A DNA stretch of 64,000 nt from Varibaculum prostatecancerukia (GCF_943169825.2 NZ_OW968402.1:1364001-1428000), one strand, 5' to 3'. Shown: positions 36,696-46,290, counted from the stretch's first letter. Notes: a model not told the origin generated them from the sequence alone. Numbers and translations are program-made.

Positions 36696-36737
36696 GACTG
36701 GGGGCGGGAACATGAAGCCATGTTCCCGCCCCCAGTC
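36696..36737. terminator. Strong bidirectional terminator between glgC and a convergent gene
   Basis: Perfect 19-bp stem (left arm 36696-36714, right arm 36719-36737) with loop AAGC. The core is TGGGGGCGGG. TTAT follows on the plus strand and TTTGGTTTTAG on the minus strand, fitting use by both converging genes. Confidence 0.85.
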
Positions 36738-36781
36738 TTATAGCTATTGGTGGTTGGAAAAACGCGCCGGATTTTTCCTAC

Positions 36782-37192
36782 TTACATACCGGAGTACATC
36801 ATTCCGCCGATAACCGCATAAAAAAGAACATAGAAAAGCACCGTCACGACCACGCCAGCGATGAAACCGTTACGGCACTGGATTGCCGTCTGAGGCTTGG
36901 TATTCTTCCACACCAGCCAAAGAATCAACCCGGCAATGGGGATGAAGAAGCCAAGGACTGCCCATCCAAAACTACCGGTGTCCCCTGGGTTTACACCAGA
37001 CATTCCCGGGTTTTGATAGTTCTGCATGGGAGCCTGCGGGAAAGGTCGCCCGTAGGCCGGCTGCTGCCCCATTTGTGGTTGCCCATAGCCTGGTTGCTGC
37101 CCCACCTGGGGCGGAATCGGAGCCGGCTGCTGCTGATAGGGATAGGGAGATTGGTTAGGGTTGGGGTTGGAGTTGGGGTTAAATTGACTCAT
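36782..37192 (-). CDS. Pro/Gln/Asn-rich small membrane protein (DUF4190-like)
   Basis: 136 residues. The first ~70 are a low-complexity Pro, Gln, Asn, Tyr and Gly stretch with repeats such as VGQQPGYGQPQMGQQPAYG. Two hydrophobic segments follow (about 76-92 and 110-132) linked by a short loop KNTKPQTAIQCRNG. This is the common actinobacterial arrangement of a disordered cytoplasmic tail plus two membrane helices. Function unknown. Confidence 0.75.
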   Translation of the reverse strand: MSQFNPNSNPNPNQSPYPYQQQPAPIPPQVGQQPGYGQPQMGQQPAYGRPFPQAPMQNYQNPGMSGVNPGDTGSFGWAVLGFFIPIAGLILWLVWKNTKPQTAIQCRNGFIAGVVVTVLFYVLFYAVIGGMMYSGM

Positions 37193-37401
37193 TTTTATTC
37201 TTCCTTTGAATAGAGAACTTAGAATTATTTTCCTATAACGCCCGGATACGTGGCAAATTTAACCCTTGACTTAATTTTGATACAAAAATTTATTCCCGCA
37301 CTGCAGACGCGCCTTCAAGACCGTTGTACCCCTTCCAAAACCTCTTTTAACTGCTCAAATAGCTTCTTCACTTCTCTAACGCTTCCCAATTAAACCCGAG
37401 A

Positions 37402-37890
37402 CTATTGGCGCAACGAGGCGTGAAAAATCCCGGTTAGCTCCCCGCAGCCGCAGCTAAGAGCACTAAAGCCGGGAACTTGAAAAGCAATAGCGGTAGCGGT
37501 GGACACTCCGTAAGGCACGCCCGCGTCCGCGGGAGCTAGAAGCTGGGCGGTCATCGAAATTATGGGCTCATGCCCTACTACTAGGATGGCTTTGCCGCCT
37601 GCCGGCCCATACTCCCCCACCAAACGCAATAGCCGCTCCGGGGAACAGTGATAGAGCTCGTCCTCTGCCAGTAGCTGCGCGCCCGGATAAGCCCTGCCGA
37701 TCTGCTGAGCGGTTTGGGCAGCGCGAGCCGCCGTAGAATGCAATATCAGCTCTACCGCTACCTTCTCTTTAACAAGAAGCGCCCCCAACTCCCGCGCCTG
37801 CCGTATCCCCGCCGGAGTTAGAGGACGAGAGTGGTCGCCTCGGCCATAACCAGCCTGGGCGTGGCGCACCAGCGTTAATACGTAGCTCAT
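37402..37890 (-). CDS. SixA-like histidine phosphatase
   Basis: Small histidine phosphatase, 162 residues, with LVRHAQAGYG at the N-terminus (catalytic His) and the second catalytic His in VVGHEPIIS. The length and RHxxA motif match SixA-type phosphohistidine phosphatases. Target unknown. Divergent from the small zinc protein. Confidence 0.85.
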   Translation of the reverse strand: MSYVLTLVRHAQAGYGRGDHSRPLTPAGIRQARELGALLVKEKVAVELILHSTAARAAQTAQQIGRAYPGAQLLAEDELYHCSPERLLRLVGEYGPAGGKAILVVGHEPIISMTAQLLAPADAGVPYGVSTATAIAFQVPGFSALSCGCGELTGIFHASLRQ

Positions 37891-37941
37891 ACCCCCATCC
37901 TAGCTAAGCCTCTAGAATGAAAACTAAAGACAAGGAGAAAC

Positions 37942-38169
37942 ATGGCTTTAGCTAAAGGACCAGAAGACAATATCTGTTCGGCGCGCGGATGCGAAAACCC
38001 GGCAACCAAAGCAGTCCTGTGGCGTAACCCTAAGATTCCTCGTCCCGTACATAAAACCTGGCTGACTTGCGACGAACACGCTGATTTTTTGCGGCAATAC
38101 CTGGCGTATCGCTCTTTTCCCACTAAAGTGGTTCCTTTTAGCGAGGTCGATACGGCAACTTTGGATTAA
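37942..38169 (+). CDS. Small conserved actinobacterial Cys/His protein
   Basis: 75 residues with a probable zinc site made from CSARGC near residues 12-17 and CDEH near residues 43-46. Homologous small proteins are conserved in actinobacteria beside phosphatase and ABC-F genes and are sometimes misnamed acetone carboxylase. No enzyme domain is present. AAGGAGAAAC precedes the ATG. Confidence 0.78.
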   Translation: MALAKGPEDNICSARGCENPATKAVLWRNPKIPRPVHKTWLTCDEHADFLRQYLAYRSFPTKVVPFSEVDTATLD

Positions 38170-38221
38170 CCCCGGATTATCCGCTAGCGCCGACAAAGTA
38201 GCGACGAAGGTCGGCACCTAG

Positions 38222-39886
38222 CTAAGTCAGTTCCACCAGATCCAGGTAATCATCACTCCATAAATCTTCATCCCCGTCCGGCAGCAGCAACACCCGCTGC
38301 GGATTCAGTGCCTCAACGGCACCCGGATCGTGGGTCACCAGCACCACTGCCCCCTCGTATTGGTCGAGGGCGTGCAAGATTTCTTCCCGAGACGCCGGAT
38401 CCAGGTTATTGGTAGGTTCATCTAGCAGCAGCACATTGGCGCCGCTTACCACTAGGGTGGCCAGTGCTAGCCGGGTTTTTTCTCCCCCCGAAAGCACACT
38501 GGCCGGTTTAAAAGCGTCCTCCCCGGAAAATAGGAACTGTCCCAAGATGTTGCGCACGTGGGTTTCATCCAGGTCGGGAGCCGCCGCAGTCATATTTTCA
38601 TAAACCGTGCGAGCGGGATCGAGGGTTTCGTGCTCTTGGGCGTAATAGCCCAGTTTGAGGCCGTGACCGGGGACAACTTCCCCCGCGTCTGCGTCCTCGA
38701 TCCCGTTTAATAGTCGTAGCAGCGTGGTTTTCCCCGCGCCGTTTTCCCCCAAAACCACGACTTTGCTGCCGCGGTCGATTGATAAATCTAGGCCGCTAAA
38801 TACCTCTAGGCTGCCATAGGATTTCGCGAGGCCGCGCGCATTCAAAGGTACTTTGCCGCAAGCTAGTGGAGTGGGAAAGCGCAGGCGGGCAACTTTTTCA
38901 GCTTTGGTTTCACTTCCGGCTTCTTTTACTAGTTCTTCGGCTCTGCGTAGCATTTGTTGCGCCGCGACTGCCTTAGTGGCTTTGGCTCGCATTTTTTCGC
39001 CTTGCTCGCGCAATGCCTGTGCTTTCGCTAAGGCGTTTTGGCGCTCCCGGCGTCGCCGTGCCTCATCTTGGGCGCGCTGCTTCAGGTAGGCGTCCCACCC
39101 TAGTTTGTATTGATCGATGACCGCCCGGGAGGCATCCAGGTACCACACCTGGTTTACGGTGTCTTTTAGTAGCGCCGTGGAGTGGGTGACCATTACGAAG
39201 CCGCCGGCATAGGTGCGCAGGAAATCGCGGAGCCAAATAATGGAGTCATGGTCTAAGTGGTTGGTGGGCTCATCTAGAAGGAGTACGTCTGGCTGGGAAA
39301 ACAGTACCCGCGCCAGTTCTACTCGGCGGCGCTGCCCTCCGGAAAGGGTCGCCAGCGGCTGAGTGAGTGCGGCCTGGTCTAACCCTAAGTTGTGGGCGAT
39401 CTGCATAGCTTCCGAGCGGGCAGCATACCCGCCTAGTCGGGTGAACTCTTCATCCAGGCGCGCGTATCTTTCTATCGCCTTCGCCTGAGTTTCCCCGCTG
39501 GTAGTGGACATTTTTTCTTGAGCATTCTCGATTGCCCGCAAAGTGCGATCCAGATTCCGCACCGCCATTATCCGAGAAATCCCATCCTTTTGTTTCACCC
39601 CCACTGCTGGGTCTTGTGACAGATACCCTACCGACCCCGAGGAAGTAACTTTGCCTTGAAAGTCGATATTGTCGATTAAGTCTTGGGCTTCTTCTTCGCT
39701 GAGGGAACCGCTAGAGCGGTGTTTACCTAGCGCCACTAGCGCCGCGATTAAGCGCATAGTAGTGGTTTTACCAGCGCCATTGCGCCCAACTAGGCCGATC
39801 CGCATTCCTTTATCGATACGCAAATTGGTGCGGGAAACCAAGAGCCGCTGCCCGATCCGCACTTCCATATCTTGCGCATTAATCAC
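38222..39886 (-). CDS. ABC-F family ATPase
   Basis: Soluble protein of 554 residues with two ABC ATPase domains and no membrane segments. Walker A motifs GRNGAGKTT and GENGAGKTT, signatures LSGGQRRRV and LSGGEKTRL, and Walker B motifs VLLLDEPTNHLD and VLLLDEPTNNLD. A charged coiled-coil linker (about residues 245-330) separates them. ABC-F proteins act on the ribosome as translation factors or antibiotic-protection proteins; this member is of the housekeeping type by context, which is inference. Confidence 0.9.
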   Translation of the reverse strand: MINAQDMEVRIGQRLLVSRTNLRIDKGMRIGLVGRNGAGKTTTMRLIAALVALGKHRSSGSLSEEEAQDLIDNIDFQGKVTSSGSVGYLSQDPAVGVKQKDGISRIMAVRNLDRTLRAIENAQEKMSTTSGETQAKAIERYARLDEEFTRLGGYAARSEAMQIAHNLGLDQAALTQPLATLSGGQRRRVELARVLFSQPDVLLLDEPTNHLDHDSIIWLRDFLRTYAGGFVMVTHSTALLKDTVNQVWYLDASRAVIDQYKLGWDAYLKQRAQDEARRRRERQNALAKAQALREQGEKMRAKATKAVAAQQMLRRAEELVKEAGSETKAEKVARLRFPTPLACGKVPLNARGLAKSYGSLEVFSGLDLSIDRGSKVVVLGENGAGKTTLLRLLNGIEDADAGEVVPGHGLKLGYYAQEHETLDPARTVYENMTAAAPDLDETHVRNILGQFLFSGEDAFKPASVLSGGEKTRLALATLVVSGANVLLLDEPTNNLDPASREEILHALDQYEGAVVLVTHDPGAVEALNPQRVLLLPDGDEDLWSDDYLDLVELT

Positions 39887-40032
39887 CCCGCGATTCTACC
39901 CAGGAGCTACCAGTAGTTAAAACTGATCAGGGTCTTACACGCGGCAATAATGGTTATGGAAGTGCTTCCCCGAGCTAACAGGGAGGTTTACAATAGTGCT
40001 TTAGCAAAGGTACCGTAACAAAGGGAAAAGTC

Positions 40033-40986
40033 ATGCCCGTAAATCTGAGCCGCAAAGACATTCAAGCTATCGATGCCGCCAAAGCCTACTATGGGGGTCT
40101 CCCCCAAAATGAAGTGGCGGCGCGGCTGGGAATCTCCCGTCCCACGGTTTCTAAACTGCTGCGCTATGCACGTGCCAAAGGATACGTGAAAATCACAGTT
40201 AATGACCCTCGACTAGCGGACTCTTCAACCGCTAAAGCTTTAATGACGCGTTTTGGCCTGGAGGAGGCGGTGGTGGTTTATCCCAGTGCTCCCTCCGATA
40301 TTGAAGTCCGCAAAGCACTGGGGGAAGCCGGAGCTCGAATGGTAGAAAAGGTGATTAAAGATGGCGATACCGTGGGGGTTTCCTGGTCACGAACCGTCGA
40401 AGAAATCTCTAAGAACCTGACCGCTCAGCCGCGCAAGAAGGTTGAGATCGTGCAACTGCGAGGGGGCGTAGGCGGATTTGCGCGCGGACAAAGCGAAATC
40501 GAGGCCGTTAATCGTTTTGCTGAGGCTTTTAAGGCTGAGGCGCATCTATTGGGAGCGCCCACCGTTTTTCAAAGTGCCGAAGCCAAACAGGCGATGATGA
40601 AAGAAAAGCAGGTAGCTGCAGCTTTGAAACGCGGGCGGGATTCCCGCATAGCTGTCTTTACCGTGGGAGATGCGGCAAAAAGTTCCTATCTTTTGACTCT
40701 GCCCACCCTCTCGCGAGATGTAAAACTGTTTTTAGAGAAAAAAGCAGTCGGCGATATTTGTTCCCGATTCATCGATACCCACGGCAGGGTGTGTTTGCCG
40801 GAACTAAATGACCGCACTATGGCGATATCTTTGGCACAGCTGCGGCGGATTCCCGAAAAGATTATGGTCGCTGGAGGGGGCGCGAAAGTAGCGATTATTA
40901 GGGTCGCCCTGGAACATGGTTACGCTAATCGGCTTGTGATTGACGCGGCTACTGCCGCGCAAGTGCTGGATATGCGAGTCAACTAG
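40033..40986 (+). CDS. SorC/DeoR-family sugar-binding transcriptional regulator
   Basis: 317 residues. N-terminal helix-turn-helix around LPQNEVAARLGISRPTVSKLL (about 25-45), followed by a sugar-phosphate-binding domain with DGDTVGVSWSRT and the C-terminal GGGAKVAIIRVAL. The SorC family senses phosphorylated sugars. No target operon is adjacent, so its regulon is unknown. AAGGGAAAAG precedes the ATG. Confidence 0.88.
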   Translation: MPVNLSRKDIQAIDAAKAYYGGLPQNEVAARLGISRPTVSKLLRYARAKGYVKITVNDPRLADSSTAKALMTRFGLEEAVVVYPSAPSDIEVRKALGEAGARMVEKVIKDGDTVGVSWSRTVEEISKNLTAQPRKKVEIVQLRGGVGGFARGQSEIEAVNRFAEAFKAEAHLLGAPTVFQSAEAKQAMMKEKQVAAALKRGRDSRIAVFTVGDAAKSSYLLTLPTLSRDVKLFLEKKAVGDICSRFIDTHGRVCLPELNDRTMAISLAQLRRIPEKIMVAGGGAKVAIIRVALEHGYANRLVIDAATAAQVLDMRVN

Positions 40987-41187
40987 CTAGCAACCCGGAA
41001 ACTAGCCTTGGAGGAACCCAAAGAGTCTCCCCTATACGGCACAAACTTAAACCGGAAGTTACATAAATTTAAATAAAAATATAATCGGCTCTCTTGTCTA
41101 GGCGAGGTAGGTCTCTAAGGTGTGAAATGCGCGGCTATCAGGGATTTAAAGCTTAGCAATCGCGAGAAACACCGATAGGATGAAGAC

Positions 41188-41976
41188 ATGAACAATATTA
41201 GTAAACTACGTAAACCCAAAGCCTGGATGACCGATATGGATGGTGTGCTAGTGCACGAATCCAAAGCACTCCCGGGCGCACACGAGTTTATCGAAACTCT
41301 AAAAGCCAAAGAAACTCCCTTTTTGGTACTAACTAACAACTCTATTTTCACTAACCGTGACCTAGCTGCGCGTTTGGAGGCCTCGGGGCTTGAGGTTCCC
41401 GAAGAACGTATCTGGACTTCCGCGAATGCTACCGCCGAGTTCTTAAACAGCCAGTCCCCTAACTCCACCGCGTTCGTTATTGGGGAGGCCGGGCTGACCA
41501 CCGCTATTCACGAAACCGGCTATGTGATGACTGAAAGCAACCCGGAGTTCGTAGTCCTAGGGGAAACCCGCTTTTACGATTTCGTCAATATCACCAAGGC
41601 GATCCGCCTGATTGAAAAGGGCGCCAAATTTATCTGCACTAATCCGGATACTACTGGACCTTCCGAGGACGGAACTTTGCCGGCTGTAGGATCAGTGGCC
41701 GCCATGATTACTAAGGCGACTGGACGCAACCCCTATTTCGTGGGTAAACCGAATCCGGTAATGTTCCGCGCTGGACTCAATAAACTGGGAGCACACTCCG
41801 AGGACGCAGCCATGGTCGGTGACCGCATGGATACCGATATTCACGCCGGAGTCGAGAGCGGGATGGACTCCTACCTGGTGTTAACTGGTTCAACTTCCCG
41901 CGAGGACATCCATAAGTTCCCCTATCGCCCCAAGGCGGTATTTGAGGGAATCGGAGATCTACTGCCTCTGCTTTAA
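41188..41976 (+). CDS. HAD-IIA family phosphatase (NagD-like)
   Basis: 262 residues. Motif I is MTDMDGVLV with Asp16 and Asp18, motif II LTNNS, and motif [15 protein letters not shown]. The class IIA cap places it with NagD, PNPase and glycerol-3-phosphate phosphatase-like enzymes. Substrate unknown. A strong hairpin follows its stop. Confidence 0.87.
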   Translation: MNNISKLRKPKAWMTDMDGVLVHESKALPGAHEFIETLKAKETPFLVLTNNSIFTNRDLAARLEASGLEVPEERIWTSANATAEFLNSQSPNSTAFVIGEAGLTTAIHETGYVMTESNPEFVVLGETRFYDFVNITKAIRLIEKGAKFICTNPDTTGPSEDGTLPAVGSVAAMITKATGRNPYFVGKPNPVMFRAGLNKLGAHSEDAAMVGDRMDTDIHAGVESGMDSYLVLTGSTSREDIHKFPYRPKAVFEGIGDLLPLL

Positions 41977-41993
41977 ATCTGATTCCTTTTAAA

Positions 41994-42030
41994 TAATGGG
42001 GGCGGGTAGCTTAGCTACCCGCCCCCATTA
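41994..42030. terminator. Strong bidirectional terminator between convergent genes
   Basis: Perfect 17-bp stem (arms TAATGGGGGCGGGTAGC and its complement) with a 3-base loop. Its ATGGGGGCGGG core is almost the same as in the glgC terminator. CTGTTTAAAAG follows on the plus strand and AAAAGG-type bases flank the other side, so it may serve both genes. Confidence 0.8.
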
Positions 42031-42045
42031 CTGTTTAAAAGCTAC

Positions 42046-43341
42046 TTAACTAATCTGCCCTTTGGCTTCTAGTTCTGCCCGCAAATCCTGGAACGCCGTG
42101 TAGTTAGCTAAAATATCGACTTGACCGCTACCAAACATACTGATAGCGCGATAGGCGCTATTTTCAACTTCGCAGGTTACCCCCTGTTTTTGCAAACATG
42201 CTTGCACCTTATCGGCACATTCTCCGGAAACGATAACTTTCGGGGTTCCCCGTAGAGGGGTGAAATCAATATCTTCAACCCAAGAAGGATCAGTTCCATC
42301 TCCGATACGCGCATTGACCGCTAATATTGCTCCCGCTGCTCCGGCGTGACGCATAGTTAGAGCTTCTCGCCATCCTGCGGGGTTCTTAGCCAAAAGTAAA
42401 TGCCCTTTTACCTCTCCCACCTGGCAGGAGGCATAGCGTCCTGCCACCTCGGTAACTAGGGGGATTCCCTGGGCAGCGGCCGAAAGTGGCGCTCCCAAAA
42501 CGCTGGCAGCTGCCAAAGCCATGAGGGCATTGCCGCGATTAACCAGACCCGGCAGATTAACCACTACTGATTGCTTAGCCCCCGGCGCCGACACTTCCAT
42601 AGCGCTACCTGCCATTACTGCTTCGCCCTCCCCTAGAGCCGAATCCTCTAGGCGGTAGCTCCAATCGGGCTGCGGGCGGCGGAATGTCGGTTCGCCAGTA
42701 GAAAACCAATCCTCGCCCTCTCGCTTAATTTCTTTACCTGAACGCGGGCAGACCAGGGAATCGTCAATCCAGCGGGTGCCGACACTAACCCATACCTTTT
42801 GATTACCGTCCCAGGCAGCTGAAGTTACCATCGGGTCGTCACAATTAGCTACTACCGTAGCCTGCGGGCTGAGAGCAACTGCCTGCCGTAACCGTGCTTC
42901 CACATGGCCGACTGCACCTACCCGATCTAGCTGGTCGCGAGAAAGGTTCAGGTACAGCAACACCTGGGGTTTAACTTCCGCAGCGACCAAGGGAACATGC
43001 ATTTCATCAACTTCTAAAACCACATAGGGGGCCGAAGGATTTTCCATAATTGCGGCGATTACCCCATTTTCCATATTGTCGCCGCCGCGGTTAGTAGCCA
43101 CTGATTTTCCCGCTTGCTGTAGGGCATTAACCAGCATTTTCGTGGTAGTAGATTTCCCATTAGTTCCGGTAACTAAAGTTACCTTTTTTCCGGCGGCCAG
43201 GCGGCTCATAATATCGGGGCAAATTTTTTGTGCGACTCGCCCGCCAATCATTCCCCCGGAACCTTTCCCTAAAGTACGGGAAGCGAAAGCGGCAGCTTTT
43301 CCAACGGTAACTGCCAGATGTCCTTTAAAACCAAAATTCAT
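42046..43341 (-). CDS. murT: MurT-like Mur ligase with degenerate zinc ribbon
   Basis: MurT, with GatD, amidates the glutamate of lipid II. This 431-residue protein has the ATP loop VTGTNGKSTTTKML (57-70), LEVDE at 109-113, NLSRDQLDR (132-140) and the C-terminal DUF1727 region ending ILANYTAFQDLRAEL. The zinc-ribbon insertion usually has four cysteines; here only Cys198 remains in VCPRSGKEI, and the second pair is replaced in DWFSTGEPTFRRP. No gatD is adjacent: on one side is a terminator, on the other argF. MurT identity is well supported; activity with a distant GatD is inference. Confidence 0.87.
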   Translation of the reverse strand: MNFGFKGHLAVTVGKAAAFASRTLGKGSGGMIGGRVAQKICPDIMSRLAAGKKVTLVTGTNGKSTTTKMLVNALQQAGKSVATNRGGDNMENGVIAAIMENPSAPYVVLEVDEMHVPLVAAEVKPQVLLYLNLSRDQLDRVGAVGHVEARLRQAVALSPQATVVANCDDPMVTSAAWDGNQKVWVSVGTRWIDDSLVCPRSGKEIKREGEDWFSTGEPTFRRPQPDWSYRLEDSALGEGEAVMAGSAMEVSAPGAKQSVVVNLPGLVNRGNALMALAAASVLGAPLSAAAQGIPLVTEVAGRYASCQVGEVKGHLLLAKNPAGWREALTMRHAGAAGAILAVNARIGDGTDPSWVEDIDFTPLRGTPKVIVSGECADKVQACLQKQGVTCEVENSAYRAISMFGSGQVDILANYTAFQDLRAELEAKGQIS

Positions 43342-43414
43342 GGTTTAAGACTACAAGAATTTTTTCTTGGTACCGCTAAGGCAAGCTAGTGAGATTCTTT
43401 ACGATTTTATTTAC

Positions 43415-44413
43415 CTAAAGATTACCTAGGGTGGCTACCATCACCGCTTTAATGGTGTGCATTCGGTTTTCTGCTTGGTCAAACACGATGGAACGTTCCC
43501 CGGAGAACACTTCGTCCGTAACTTCCAGGGCATCTAAACCGGTTTTTTGGTAAATATCCTCCCCCACGGTGGTGTTCCGGTCATGGAAAGCGGGCAAGCA
43601 GTGCAAGAACTTTGCCTGCGACCCTGCTTGTTCCATTAGCCTGGCGTTGACCTGGTAGGGCAACAGCAGCTTAATCCGCTCGTCCCACACTTCTTTCGGC
43701 TCCCCCATAGAAACCCAAACATCGGTGTACAGGAAATCAGTGCCCTTAACCCCGGCCGCAGGATCATCGGTGTGGGTTATTTTCGCACCGGTTTGAATTG
43801 CAATTTCATGGGCTTTATCAATCCAACGCTGCTCATTCCACAGCTGCCGCGGCCCTACAATCCGCACATCCATTCCCATCATCGCCCCGGAAATCAGCAG
43901 CGAATTCGACATGTTATTGCGGGCATCCCCCAGGTAGGCGAAAGAAATATCGCTCAGGTCCCGCCCAGAATGTTCTAACATAGTGAGCTGGTCACAGAGC
44001 ATTTGGGTGGGATGCCACTCATCGGTGAGCCCATTCCAAACTGGGACTCCCGATAGCCGCGCCAAAGTTTCTACGTCCTCTTGGCGGCGTCCTCGAAACT
44101 CAATTCCATCATAAAAACGCCCCAGCACTTGCGCGGTGTCCGCCATGGATTCTTTATGCCCAATTTGGGAGGCCACCGGGTCTAGGAAGGTGACGTTAGC
44201 ACCCTGGTCGTAGGCGGCTACTTCAAAAGAACAGCGCGTGCGAGTGGAAGTTTTCTCAAAAATCAGGGCGATATTTTTGCAGTTTAGATATGGTTTTTCG
44301 GTTCCTGCGCGTTTGGCCGCTTTTAGCTGCGCCGCCAAATCCAGCAGATACCGCCACTCCTCGGCGGTAAAATCGAGTTCTTTTAGGAAATGGCGGCCAG
44401 ATAGTAATGCCAC
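43415..44413 (-). CDS. arcB: Ornithine carbamoyltransferase (probably catabolic, ArcB)
   Basis: 332 residues. Carbamoyl-phosphate-binding STRTR is at 56-60, with HPTQ, and the ornithine-side HCLPAFHD with its catalytic Cys. It follows the arginine deiminase gene by 49 bp on the same strand, so it most likely works in arginine breakdown, converting citrulline to ornithine and carbamoyl phosphate. No carbamate kinase or antiporter gene is adjacent. It could instead serve biosynthesis (argF); context favours arcB. Confidence 0.87.
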   Translation of the reverse strand: MALLSGRHFLKELDFTAEEWRYLLDLAAQLKAAKRAGTEKPYLNCKNIALIFEKTSTRTRCSFEVAAYDQGANVTFLDPVASQIGHKESMADTAQVLGRFYDGIEFRGRRQEDVETLARLSGVPVWNGLTDEWHPTQMLCDQLTMLEHSGRDLSDISFAYLGDARNNMSNSLLISGAMMGMDVRIVGPRQLWNEQRWIDKAHEIAIQTGAKITHTDDPAAGVKGTDFLYTDVWVSMGEPKEVWDERIKLLLPYQVNARLMEQAGSQAKFLHCLPAFHDRNTTVGEDIYQKTGLDALEVTDEVFSGERSIVFDQAENRMHTIKAVMVATLGNL

Positions 44414-44462
44414 AGTTTAACCTTTCTGTTTACTATATTTACCCAGGTAGATCAGATTTAAA

Positions 44463-45692
44463 CTAGTTATCGATAGCCTCGCGCTCAAGCGGACAAGTCA
44501 TACACCGCGGTCCCCCGCGTCCGCGTCCTAGTTCCGCGCTGGGAACTTCCAACACTTTGATTCCTTGTGAACGCAAGTATTCAATGGTTTGCCAGTTACG
44601 ATCATAGGAAGTAACCACGTTTTCACGCAGCGCCAGCAGATTGCAAGCATCATTCCACTGCCCACGCTCTGCCCCACTATCCGATTGGGGGGTCTGCAAA
44701 ATATTTACTGACGACACCCCACTGGCCTGCGCTAACACCTGATGCATGTCTTCTGCCGGATAGTAGCGCCAGGAAATATTTCCTTGCGGCTCTCGGCGGG
44801 CAATGACGCTGGGCAGCATCCCCAGGTTCTTGTATTTATAGAAGGTATCTCGGTTAATCATGGTGATTACCGTGTCCAGGTGCATTTGGGCGCGCACCAT
44901 CGGCATTAGCAGACCGGTAACCATTTCTACGGAGGAAGAAGCATCCAGCAGCAGACGAGCAGCGAGGCGTTCGAAACCGGCCGGACTGGTGCGCTCCCCC
45001 ATACCCACCAGTACCGAAGTTGGTGACAGCACTTCCACGTCTCCGCCCTCGCAGGCAGCCGGGCTATCGGCCATCCCCGAACCAAACTGAGTGAAATTAT
45101 CGTTAAAATCAGGGTGAAAACGATAGATAGCCTGCAGGTTTAAAGTTTCACGGCGGCGAGCAGTCTTGTTCATGGCTGAGAGCATTACTCCCTTACCGAT
45201 CCAGGCGGAAGTATCCCGGGTGAACAGGTGGTTAGGCAGCGAATCCAAAATCAAATCTTCGCTGCCCACGCGCGCCAATACTGCGGAGGCCACCGACCCC
45301 AGCTCTGCCACGATTTCGGAGCGGGTGAGCCCACTAATCAGAATCTCGGCCAGCTGCTTGCTTGCTTGCCCCACCAGATATTCCCTGAGCGGAGGGCTAA
45401 GCACTACCCCAAAATAGCGCTCATCAATAGTCTGTTCCAGCAACCATTTTCGTGCCGGCTCCAAGTCTAAAGTTTCGGCTAATAGGTCTTGCAGATACAC
45501 GATCTCGGCACCTTCAGAGGAAAGGGTGGCACTAAAATGATCGTGATCTTCGCGTGCCTTTTCCAGCCACAAAATATCGTCAAAAAGCAATTCTTCACGG
45601 TTAGAAGGAGTCAGCCGGTCAAGCTCCCTGCCAGGACGGTGTACTAAAACCTTTTGTAGTTTTCCGATCTCTGACCAGACTCCACGCACCAT
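44463..45692 (-). CDS. arcA: Arginine deiminase
   Basis: Converts arginine to citrulline and ammonia. 409 residues with the family blocks LFTRDTSAWIG (catalytic Asp), AQMHLDTVITM (catalytic His) and GGPRCMTCPLERE near the C-terminus, with catalytic Cys397. AAGGGG lies upstream of the ATG. First gene of an arcA-arcB pair that yields carbamoyl phosphate and ammonia for energy and acid resistance. Confidence 0.93.
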   Translation of the reverse strand: MVRGVWSEIGKLQKVLVHRPGRELDRLTPSNREELLFDDILWLEKAREDHDHFSATLSSEGAEIVYLQDLLAETLDLEPARKWLLEQTIDERYFGVVLSPPLREYLVGQASKQLAEILISGLTRSEIVAELGSVASAVLARVGSEDLILDSLPNHLFTRDTSAWIGKGVMLSAMNKTARRRETLNLQAIYRFHPDFNDNFTQFGSGMADSPAACEGGDVEVLSPTSVLVGMGERTSPAGFERLAARLLLDASSSVEMVTGLLMPMVRAQMHLDTVITMINRDTFYKYKNLGMLPSVIARREPQGNISWRYYPAEDMHQVLAQASGVSSVNILQTPQSDSGAERGQWNDACNLLALRENVVTSYDRNWQTIEYLRSQGIKVLEVPSAELGRGRGGPRCMTCPLEREAIDN

Positions 45693-45735
45693 GGATTTCC
45701 CCTTGCTAGTTTTTCTGCAAGCCTATGTTATCCCA

Positions 45736-46290
45736 TTAAACGTTGAAGCCGAGAGCTCGCAGCTGTTCGCGCCCTTCCTCGGTAATCCGATCCGGTCCCC
45801 AGGGAGGCATCCATACCCAATTGATGGCAACGCTGGTAGCCATAGCGCTCAACACCCAACGGGTTTGTTCTTCCAACATATCGGTGAGCGGGCAGGCCGC
45901 AGAAGTTAGCGTCATCTCGATAGTCACTGCCCCGTCGGAATGGATTTCCGCCCCGTAGACCAGCCCCAAATCCACGATGTTGATCCCCAATTCGGGGTCG
46001 ATAACATCCTTGAGGGCTTCGAATATGTCCTCTTTAGTTACCTTTGCTTCAGAGGGGGTAAGTGGCGCAGAGGGGTCAGAAAAAGTTTGTGCTTCTGGCG
46101 GCTCTTCGCCAGATTCTTGCTTATCTTCCGCGCTTAAAGCCTCCGCTACTGGTGCTTGAGGCGAAGCAGACTCCCCATGCTGATGCTCTTTAGAGGGCTG
46201 ATAGGGACCGGCATTTTCATTTCCGGCAGCCACTTCCTGAAATCGCTGCGGTACTTCAGCGGGGTTTTCCCAAGGACGTTCTTCACTCAT
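45736..46290 (-). CDS. sufT: SufT-like Fe-S cluster assembly factor (MIP18/DUF59) with N-terminal extension
   Basis: 184 residues. The C-terminal ~110 residues form a DUF59/MIP18 domain: DIFEALKDVIDPELGINIVDLGLVY, LTSAACPLTDML (active Cys) and the usual end WGPDRITEEGREQLRALGFNV as separate blocks. The first ~75 residues are a polar, Gln/Glu/Pro-rich disordered extension not present in most SufT proteins. The start overlaps sufU by 8 bp, supporting it. Last gene of the suf operon. Confidence 0.86.
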   Translation of the reverse strand: MSEERPWENPAEVPQRFQEVAAGNENAGPYQPSKEHQHGESASPQAPVAEALSAEDKQESGEEPPEAQTFSDPSAPLTPSEAKVTKEDIFEALKDVIDPELGINIVDLGLVYGAEIHSDGAVTIEMTLTSAACPLTDMLEEQTRWVLSAMATSVAINWVWMPPWGPDRITEEGREQLRALGFNV

